From contig JAQICD010000253.1 in NCBI GenBank assembly GCA_027858715.1, positions 1 to 41,249 of the forward strand: a stretch of DNA of 41,249 bases. The letters run 5' to 3'. Positions 35,203-41,249 of this stretch are shown piece by piece (the stretch's first letter is position 1; each line of letters begins with the position of its first letter). The notes under the pieces are model-generated. The model did no database searches, was not told the DNA's origin, and saw only the letters and a program-made list of their open reading frames with translations. The DNA comes from Prolixibacteraceae bacterium (GTDB taxonomy: Bacteria; Bacteroidota; Bacteroidia; Bacteroidales; Prolixibacteraceae). A program made the position numbers and the translations under genes.

Positions 35203-37851
35203 TCAGTCCCTGTAAGCGCTCATAAATTCAGCACTGATTTTTTCGCTGTAGCTGTTCATTTGTGAAAAAACTTTTTTCAATATGTGTTGCTCTATTTCAT
35301 TGAGGTTCTTAATTTGCAATGCATTCCCGGGTTTTTCATTGTTTTCTATTTTGGTAATTTGTTGCTTAAACCGTAGTTGCATCAAAAAGTTAAAATGAAA
35401 TTGTGCCTGCTCTGCTGTTTCCACGCTCAATACGCCCATTTCTTTTAGTGCCTGCAATCTTTGCGCGGTTCTGTTTAATTGAATTTTATTGCGTAGCGCG
35501 TAAATTCGTGCAAACATTGCAATTGGCGAAATGCATTTTTTTAGGTCTATTGAGTCGGGCTGTCCATCAATAGTATCGGTTGTTATATTGCCAAAAACGT
35601 TAAGTGGTGGTTTGAACATTGTAACTTGTTTGGCTAAAAGGTAAAAGAAGGCAGTACGGCCATCGAGAATTTCGTGCACATAATTTTGTAGTTTTTCAAA
35701 CAATGCTTCTTTTCCATAAACATGCCTAAAATCGAACATTACAGAAAAATTCAGAATGTTTTCAGGCTCGGCATTGACTATCCAGTCGGCAAAATAGTCT
35801 TGCCAAATAGTTAGGGACTGGCACCACTTTGGGTTTCCGGCCATGTAGTTGCCGCTACACAAAACCAGCCCCGATGTGTGCAGTTGCCGGTTGATTTCTT
35901 TCCCCAAAGCCACAAAATAATGGTGTATTTCATCTTCTTTTTCAGGGTCATTGTTATCGTAAATTATGGCATTGTCCTGATCGGAGTTAAAAACCAGTTC
36001 GTGGCGTCCTGCACTGCCATATACAAAAAACGTAAAAGGCACAGGTGGTGTACCGTGTTCTTTTATGCAATTTTCAATTATCCTATATGTAATGAGGTCG
36101 TTTAGCCCGGATGTCATTTCTGTAATAGTGCTAATGCTGCCTGTTTGGCTTAGCATTGGTTTCACTAATTGCGGCAAAATGGAACGTATATCGGCAAGTT
36201 CACGGGTGTTTTGGCAATTCTTAATTTTTTCCCGAATAAATTCTAAAGAATTGGCATGTTTGCCCGTACCGGCATCCTTGTTTGTTTTATGGGTATCATT
36301 TTCACGTTGATCCTTGCTTTTTGTAAGCGGGGCTAAAGCATCATCAGCAGATGTTCTTGTGCTCAACCGGTTTGCGCTTTGAGTTTCTTGCGAAAGGCTA
36401 AGGATTAATTCTTGTATGGCTGGGTGCAAGTTATTATTCAGTTTGTTGGCTGAAGGCGGTTCTATGATCCCATCGCAATAAATATTATTTCCTGCCGGAG
36501 CTTCAACTATGAATAAACTTATTTTGTTTTCAATTATGGTTTGGTCGTATTTCCGTAAGCGGATTTTCTGGTTAACAAGTGCTTTTTGTTTTTTTAAATT
36601 GGATAGCAATATTTTTAGCTGGTTTATATTTTCAAACAGGTCGGGCAGCTTGATTTTCTTTAGTTCGTTTTCGCTTTTATAGCCCAGCATTTTTACAATG
36701 CTTTGGTTGAACTCCACTATTTTTTTGTCGCCTTTTAACGAGAACCTGAAATAGCCGGTACGCGAATGTTTGAAAATGGTACTGATTTGCGATTTCAGGT
36801 ATTCCCTTTCTTGTTTTATTGTTTGATGTTCGCTTGTATCGCGAAAGGTAAGCAGCACGCCTTCTTTATCGGCAAACTTAACGGGTAGCGCGGTTAAGAT
36901 TGCAAATGTTGGTGTACCGTCTTTTTTATTTAGTCTTACTTCAACGCGGTTTTCTTTCTTTATGTTTTCAAAATTGATATCCTGCCCGGGGGTGAATAAT
37001 TTATTGATATCTATCCGTTCAAGTTCGTCGGAGTTGTATTTAAGCCATTTTTGTATAAAGGCGTTGGCATACGATATTTTTGAATTGAGAAGGAGTATTA
37101 TCCCCTCGGTTGATGATTCGATGAGCGATTTGTATTTTTCACGCGATTCGTGCAAGAGCATTTCGGCAGCTGTTCTTTCATTTTCAATTTTTAAGCTTTG
37201 AAAGGTTATGTAAAAAATCATTAACGAAATAATCAAAATAATACCTGTAAGTATAAGCAGTAAATGGTTTGTTAGTTGCGAAATTTCATTTTCAACATCG
37301 TCAATATAAATGCCGGTCCCCACAATCCAATTCCATGGTTCAAATTTTTTAACAAAGCTGAGTTTTGGGACAATTATGCCGGGTTGATCCATGAATTGCC
37401 ACTTGTAGTTCATAAAACCCTCTTCGTGTTCCATTACTATGGAGCGTGCTTCGAGGAATATTCTTTTTCCGTCGGGGTCGGCGAATTCCTTAAGAGGTTT
37501 GCCTGTGAGTTCCTGAACATAGGGGTGCATTATCATTACGGGGGTCATGTCGGTAATCCAGAAATAATCTTTTGTGTCGGATCCGTACCTTAATGCTTCA
37601 ATTTCAGAAATGGCTTTTTTTTGGGCTTCATCGCGGGTGAATAGGCCGTTTTTTTCATCGGTTTGGTATTTTTGCAGTATGCTCCATGCTGTATTGGTGA
37701 GCTCGTGCAGCATGTTTTTTTTCTGGTTTATGGCATTGCGTTCAAAAGCAGGGATAATAAATACGAAAACGGTTAATACAAAAAGTGTTATTGCCAGTAG
37801 GGCGGGCAATATTATTTTCAGGAAAAAGCCGGCTTTCAATATTTGCTTCAT
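35203..37851 (-). CDS. Cache-PAS-PAS-DUF294 nucleotidyltransferase-like sensor
   Basis: An 882-aa membrane protein with helices at about 8-33 and 195-217 flanking a single Cache domain (DYFWITDMTPVMIMHPY, EPWNWIVGTGIYIDDV). Two PAS domains follow (about 235-345 and 352-465), then a low-complexity linker. A DUF294 nucleotidyltransferase domain (about 540-730) has GSAGRHE at 612-618 and metal-type D624-x-D626, and a DUF294 C-terminal helical domain (about 745-870) closes the protein. DUF294 proteins usually carry CBS and cNMP domains and sit by ActP genes. Here the input is an extracellular Cache sensor instead. It ends 7 bases from the regulator gene, tail to tail. The target of nucleotidylation, if any, is unknown. 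Confidence 0.82.
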   Translation of the reverse strand: MKQILKAGFFLKIILPALLAITLFVLTVFVFIIPAFERNAINQKKNMLHELTNTAWSILQKYQTDEKNGLFTRDEAQKKAISEIEALRYGSDTKDYFWITDMTPVMIMHPYVQELTGKPLKEFADPDGKRIFLEARSIVMEHEEGFMNYKWQFMDQPGIIVPKLSFVKKFEPWNWIVGTGIYIDDVENEISQLTNHLLLILTGIILIISLMIFYITFQSLKIENERTAAEMLLHESREKYKSLIESSTEGIILLLNSKISYANAFIQKWLKYNSDELERIDINKLFTPGQDINFENIKKENRVEVRLNKKDGTPTFAILTALPVKFADKEGVLLTFRDTSEHQTIKQEREYLKSQISTIFKHSRTGYFRFSLKGDKKIVEFNQSIVKMLGYKSENELKKIKLPDLFENINQLKILLSNLKKQKALVNQKIRLRKYDQTIIENKISLFIVEAPAGNNIYCDGIIEPPSANKLNNNLHPAIQELILSLSQETQSANRLSTRTSADDALAPLTKSKDQRENDTHKTNKDAGTGKHANSLEFIREKIKNCQNTRELADIRSILPQLVKPMLSQTGSISTITEMTSGLNDLITYRIIENCIKEHGTPPVPFTFFVYGSAGRHELVFNSDQDNAIIYDNNDPEKEDEIHHYFVALGKEINRQLHTSGLVLCSGNYMAGNPKWCQSLTIWQDYFADWIVNAEPENILNFSVMFDFRHVYGKEALFEKLQNYVHEILDGRTAFFYLLAKQVTMFKPPLNVFGNITTDTIDGQPDSIDLKKCISPIAMFARIYALRNKIQLNRTAQRLQALKEMGVLSVETAEQAQFHFNFLMQLRFKQQITKIENNEKPGNALQIKNLNEIEQHILKKVFSQMNSYSEKISAEFMSAYRD

Positions 37852-37863
37852 CGCTATTTGGTT

Positions 37864-38661
37864 TTACATAATGAACCTTCGGTTTGTGTTCAAAGATATT
37901 GCATTTATTGTAAAGTTGCTTGTGTCGATAATTGCAAATCCGTTTACCTGCCCATTGTCGGCAAGTGCCGGTATGGAAATGCAGCTTGGTTTATGTTTCA
38001 GTTTTCGTTCGCCGTATGAGTAATAATTGAAGCCATTGAAAAGTTTCATCATAAACTTGTCTTCGGGTTCAAAACACACTCCAAGCCCCTCGATGTGCAA
38101 ATGGCCACAAATGCTGATCCGGACATTGTTTTTTTTCAAGAATGAAAAATGTTGTTGTGCTTTACGTCCGTTTTTATGTTCAAAACTTACGTAGCCTGTA
38201 AAATTGGGGTAGAAAAAATGCGAAAACAGGATACCCAGATTATCAAACTCCGGTATTGCAAACTCGGGCAATGAGGCAATGTATCCTGCTTCTTTTTCTT
38301 TAAGGATCATTGGAAGGTCGTCGGTGTAATTCCAAACCTTTCCTTTTGAAGTTTCGGTTTTTTCTTCGGGTGAAAGGTCGTACCAATTTTTTGGGAAAGA
38401 GTAACCCGACTTAAAGTCGGGGAATTTTTGAACGTGAAATAAGTCGTGGTTTCCTTTTACAACTAAGGTACAATAACTTTTCAATAGCGAAATGCATTCA
38501 GAAACATTGCGGTTTTTTTCATAACGCGCACGTAAAAAAGGGTAGCCCAGTGTGTCGCCAAGACAAACAATATGGTCGCATTTTTCGCGCTCGATCATGG
38601 CCAGGGCTTTTTTGAGGCTGGCTACATCTTCATGAATATCGGATATTATTGCAATCTTCAC
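37864..38661 (-). CDS. Calcineurin-like metallophosphoesterase
   Basis: A 265-aa soluble phosphoesterase with all the family metal motifs: ISDIHEDVASL (D, H), VCLGDTLGYP (GD), VKGNHDLFH (GNHD) and SICGHLHIEG (GHxH). This is the YfcE/MJ0936-like group acting on phosphodiesters or phosphomonoesters; the substrate is unknown. The start codon is GTG (38659-38661). Its stop is 12 bases before the Cache-DUF294 gene, so the two are one transcript and may share a nucleotide-signal role. Confidence 0.87.
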   Translation of the reverse strand: MKIAIISDIHEDVASLKKALAMIEREKCDHIVCLGDTLGYPFLRARYEKNRNVSECISLLKSYCTLVVKGNHDLFHVQKFPDFKSGYSFPKNWYDLSPEEKTETSKGKVWNYTDDLPMILKEKEAGYIASLPEFAIPEFDNLGILFSHFFYPNFTGYVSFEHKNGRKAQQHFSFLKKNNVRISICGHLHIEGLGVCFEPEDKFMMKLFNGFNYYSYGERKLKHKPSCISIPALADNGQVNGFAIIDTSNFTINAISLNTNRRFIM

Positions 38662-38693
38662 TTTTCACGTGGTTAAATTTTTATAACAAGCTG

Positions 38694-38801
38694 TCAATCT
38701 GCTGGATCGAAAGGCGACACTCTGATGTTCGAAGCATCCGCATGAAACTCGCATATAATCATCCGCAGTTTTGGTTTACGCCTTAACCATGCTCGTTTCA
38801 T
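38694..38801 (-). other. Possible 35-codon leader ORF
   Basis: An ATG at 38801 opens 35 codons (MKRAWLRRKPKLRMIIC..., ending in FDPAD) that stop at 38694, 33 bases before the GTG of the phosphoesterase. The first 20 codons coincide with the dispersed element. In copy A the same frame is interrupted by TGA at codon 5. The ORF may be chance within a repeat, or a leader peptide. Confidence 0.25.
38741..38801 (-). repeat. 61-bp dispersed leader element, copy B
   Basis: This is the reverse-strand counterpart of 28568-28628, 61 bases aligned without gaps. It lies 80 bases upstream of the metallophosphoesterase start and in the same direction as that gene. The rest of the 248-base intergenic region (38662-38909) shows nothing clear. 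Confidence 0.65.
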
Positions 38802-38909
38802 TGCTTAAATAAAAATCTGCAAAAATGGTGAAGTTAAACTATTTCATTCTTGTAGAAAAGAATTTTCAAAATTTTTTTATTGAACTTCGATGCCATATAT
38901 CCCTATCCC

Positions 38910-40613
38910 TTACTCGATTATCATATCAACAGCGTTTGATGTGACATAAAGACCGATGCAGGTACCCACAAAACCACCCGCTATCTGAGTACTCAAGTTA
39001 GATGCATCTACATCTTCAATTAAGGGTATCCATTCGTTGTCTTCCAGACTGTAAAAGAAGTCGTAATTCCTTCCTTCTCCATCCACCATCAGTTTAACAG
39101 GTAATTTGGCAGCTTTGCTTTCTAAGGGGATAGAGGCCAGCAATTCTTTGTTTTTCTCCAGTCGATATAAAACCAGATTGACCTTTCCGTCAATGATTGT
39201 TTTCCCAAAAAGTATTTGGTGTTGCTCATTTTGGAAAAGAGACAAGCCTGCAAAATCGTTTTTTGTTTCAGGCAAATATTCCAACCGGGTTTCGAGCGTA
39301 AAATCTGCATGTTGCTGGCGGCGCAAAACAGCTGCAGGGGATTTTTGCTCTTCAATGCTCACTGGCAACGGATTGATGCACAGTTCGCCTTCATCTAAGG
39401 AGTAAAAATTCTGGTGTGGAGTACGAATGTGTATCCATGAGTGATCCAACGTAGAATCGTTAAATTCCTGGTTGTACATGAAATTACCTGTCAGGTAGTT
39501 TTTTTCAGGTTGAAGGTTTTTCTTTTCGACAACAATTGGAACCGACTCTCCTTTTTTCAAAATGATGGGAAAACTGTTTTCCCATTCCACTGGCAGTATG
39601 AACGTTTCCCGGCCAGTATTGAACATGTAATCACCATAGTAGGGGCGTGTACCCAAAAATACTGCCCACCATTGGCCATCGCGATTTTGTATCATGTCGG
39701 CTTGTCCGGTACAGGTCACCTTATTTTCTCTGTTTTTTGGTAAATCGCGTTGTGTTAGGATGGGGTTGTATGGTGCTGCTTCATAGGATCCCCAGGGACT
39801 TTCACTTCGGAAAATTACTTCCGAATGCCCAGGCCCGGTACCCCCTTCGGCGCACATTAAAAAATACGCCCCATTGATTTTATATAGGTGTGGCCCTTCA
39901 ATCCAGATTGGTTTATCCCCGGGATATACGCCACCTCTTACAATCTCTTTGCTTTTGCCGATGGTGCAATCGTTTTTCACATCGAATTCATGGATACGGA
40001 TGGTGCGTTGTTGATTCCAATCCGGACCATTTTCAGGCGCATCGTTGTGCACAATGTAGGCTTTGCCGTTATCATCAAAGAAGAATGAAGGGTCGATGTT
40101 TTTTATCTCGGGAAGCAAAATCGGATCGCTCCAGCCTTTGAGGATATCTTTGGTTTTAACGTAAAAATTACCCATCCCACCCATATCGGTTGTAATCATG
40201 TAAAAAGTTTCGTTGTGTGGATTGTATTCAATGGCAGGCGCAAAAATTCCTGAGGAGATTCCCCGGTTTTGAATGTTCAGTTGCGATGGGCGATCTAAAA
40301 CATGACCTATCTGTGTCCAGTTCACCATATCCTTACTGGTAAAAATGGGCACACCGGGGAAGTAGCCAAAAGAAGAATTTACCAAATAGTAGGTGTCATC
40401 CTTGCGGCAAATAGACGGATCGGGATAATAACCTGCAATAACAGGGTTGAAGAATTGTGTGTAGGGGTCAATATCGGTTTCAAACCTCGCATCTTTTCCT
40501 TCATATTTAAAATACTCAAATCTGGCTTTTCCATCGCTGGTGATATTTTGCCCACATCCTGAAAGAAAGATGGTAGCACTAAGTGCCGTTAATAAAATTG
40601 ATATATTTTTCAT
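38910..40613 (-). CDS. GH43 glycoside hydrolase, lipoprotein
   Basis: A 567-aa enzyme with a lipobox (ATIFLSGC, C20). The five-bladed GH43 domain (about 50-360) has catalytic base D65 (GYYPDPSI), pKa-modulating D174 (KNIDPSFFFDD) and acid E239 (IWIEGPHLYK). A C-terminal beta-sandwich (about 375-565) matches the GH43 xylosidase accessory domain. Beta-xylosidase or alpha-arabinofuranosidase activity on xylan fragments is likely. The protein is probably anchored to a membrane. A copy of the dispersed element ends 24 bases before its ATG. No SusC/SusD pair is in the window. Confidence 0.88.
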   Translation of the reverse strand: MKNISILLTALSATIFLSGCGQNITSDGKARFEYFKYEGKDARFETDIDPYTQFFNPVIAGYYPDPSICRKDDTYYLVNSSFGYFPGVPIFTSKDMVNWTQIGHVLDRPSQLNIQNRGISSGIFAPAIEYNPHNETFYMITTDMGGMGNFYVKTKDILKGWSDPILLPEIKNIDPSFFFDDNGKAYIVHNDAPENGPDWNQQRTIRIHEFDVKNDCTIGKSKEIVRGGVYPGDKPIWIEGPHLYKINGAYFLMCAEGGTGPGHSEVIFRSESPWGSYEAAPYNPILTQRDLPKNRENKVTCTGQADMIQNRDGQWWAVFLGTRPYYGDYMFNTGRETFILPVEWENSFPIILKKGESVPIVVEKKNLQPEKNYLTGNFMYNQEFNDSTLDHSWIHIRTPHQNFYSLDEGELCINPLPVSIEEQKSPAAVLRRQQHADFTLETRLEYLPETKNDFAGLSLFQNEQHQILFGKTIIDGKVNLVLYRLEKNKELLASIPLESKAAKLPVKLMVDGEGRNYDFFYSLEDNEWIPLIEDVDASNLSTQIAGGFVGTCIGLYVTSNAVDMIIE

Positions 40614-40636
40614 TAGTCTAAACTTTTATTTTAAAG

Positions 40637-40658
40637 GTGACTCATGGAACTCGCATTT
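40637..40658 (-). repeat. Dispersed leader element, short copy C
   Basis: 22 bases identical to the reverse complement of 28613-28634, covering the 3' part of the 61-bp element (core GCGAGTTCCATG). It is oriented like the GH43 gene, 24 bases upstream of its ATG. The 5' half of the element is replaced by a different sequence that leads into the REP-like palindromes. Confidence 0.6.
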
Positions 40659-40701
40659 TCCCCCGCTCTTCCGGATTTGCACAAAGCAAGTCCATGGCGC
40701 T

Positions 40702-40749
40702 AGTGCGGATTTGCAATCCGCGCTTCCAGACTCAGGATTTATAATCCTG
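40702..40749. repeat. Tandem REP-like palindromes
   Basis: Two hairpins in tandem share the core GGATT-NNN-AATCC. One lies at 40702-40724 (GCGGATT / AATCCGC, extendable with a G-T pair) and one at 40733-40749 (CAGGATT / AATCCTG). A half copy (CGGATTTGC) occurs near 40672. The pattern resembles REP elements mobilised by Y1/RAYT transposases in many bacteria; none is in the window. Confidence 0.55.
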
Positions 40750-40861
40750 TAAACATACTAAACAAGCTCAATATCCACCAACCCTTTATCTCCTACATAA
40801 TCTCTGGCTGAACTGTATCCGCAGCTAAATAATTTTGTTTGAAAAATAATCATTTTTAGGT

Positions 40862-41249
40862 TTGAATGGGGAATTTTTTGTCCCTGCTCCCAACAAAGAA
40901 AAAAAGATATCAAAAGAAATCCTCAATAACTATCAGGAGGTTGACTTAGAAAGCGTAGAGCAGATTGATAGCAAGGAAATTGGAGGCGAATTGCTTGTAA
41001 AACAAGCATTCGACAAATTAGGGATAGCTACAATATTGGCAGATTCCGGTCTTGCCGAGCCACAAATTGACATCGCGCAGATGCTTCTCACAGGCAAATT
41101 GTTACATCCTTCGAGCGAATTAGAGACAGAAAGATGGTTGAAGGAAAACTCCGGGGCATGGGAGCTTTACCCGACAAAAGAGGACATTAGCCGATACAGG
41201 TTGTACGGGGCGGCAGAGGCAATGTACCAAAATAAGGATCTCATAGAAA
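40862..41249 (+). CDS. IS1634-family transposase, 5' end apparently lost, runs off the window
   Basis: The frame is open from 40850 to the window end. The encoded protein (KQAFDKLGIATILADSGL, QMLLTGKLLHPSSELETERW, YPTKEDISRYRLYGAAEAMY) looks like the part of IS1634/IS4-like transposases that precedes the catalytic domain. There is no ATG at the front, only a TTG at 40862, and the usual N-terminal 70-90 residues are not seen in any upstream frame. The element is therefore probably truncated at its left end. The catalytic DDE residues lie beyond the window. No terminal inverted repeat was found. Confidence 0.6.
   Translation, partial: MNGEFFVPAPNKEKKISKEILNNYQEVDLESVEQIDSKEIGGELLVKQAFDKLGIATILADSGLAEPQIDIAQMLLTGKLLHPSSELETERWLKENSGAWELYPTKEDISRYRLYGAAEAMYQNKDLIE

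Noticed and set aside
1-41249. tRNA, rRNA, riboswitch or CRISPR features
   Set aside because: No cloverleaf, conserved rRNA segment, known aptamer pattern or spaced repeat array was seen on reading.

Overview
The window looks like chromosomal DNA of a Bacteroidota bacterium, probably of the Marinilabiliales/Prolixibacteraceae type; the order is an inference. The signs are TonB receptors with a carboxypeptidase-regulatory N-terminus, a PorE-like type IX secretion lipoprotein, six-bladed propeller and LytS/LytTR proteins, -7 boxes of the TAnnTTTG type, and few Shine-Dalgarno sequences. No tRNA, rRNA or CRISPR array was seen.

Layout. 1-7474: the tail of a GFINT-repeat surface protein, a LytTR regulator and its sensor kinase (minus strand), then a TonB receptor and a complete GFINT-repeat protein (plus strand). 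A 33-bp box is repeated in front of both plus-strand genes. 7579-17871: housekeeping genes, namely an M3 peptidase, a small membrane protein with metF, hemolysin III/FkbM/S41 protease, a PAS kinase with its receiver, and rmuC. 17926-26809: porE, rlmN, apbE with a propeller protein, a small membrane protein, a glycosyltransferase, an OmpH/Skp-like chaperone and proline dehydrogenase. 26834-27658: a CE6-type esterase.

27960-32018 is a run of three consecutive broken genes on the plus strand. They are a serine hydrolase with an internal deletion, an internally duplicated membrane protein with a frameshift, and a paralogue of the TonB receptor with one in-frame TAA.

32137-37851 is the most system-like region. 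It holds an ActP-type sodium:solute symporter with its DUF485 partner, a divergent Crp/Fnr regulator whose four cysteines suggest an iron-sulfur sensor, and a Cache-PAS-PAS-DUF294 nucleotidyltransferase. I read this as a carboxylate uptake and sensing module with an unusual sensor. 37864-40613 holds a metallophosphoesterase and a GH43 lipoprotein. The GH43 enzyme and the CE6-type esterase both point to xylan or arabinoxylan use.

A short dispersed element (up to 61 bp, roughly 77 percent identical between the two long copies) lies upstream of three unrelated genes, always in the same orientation relative to the gene. The right end has REP-like palindromes and an IS1634-type transposase that appears to lack its N-terminus and runs out of the window.
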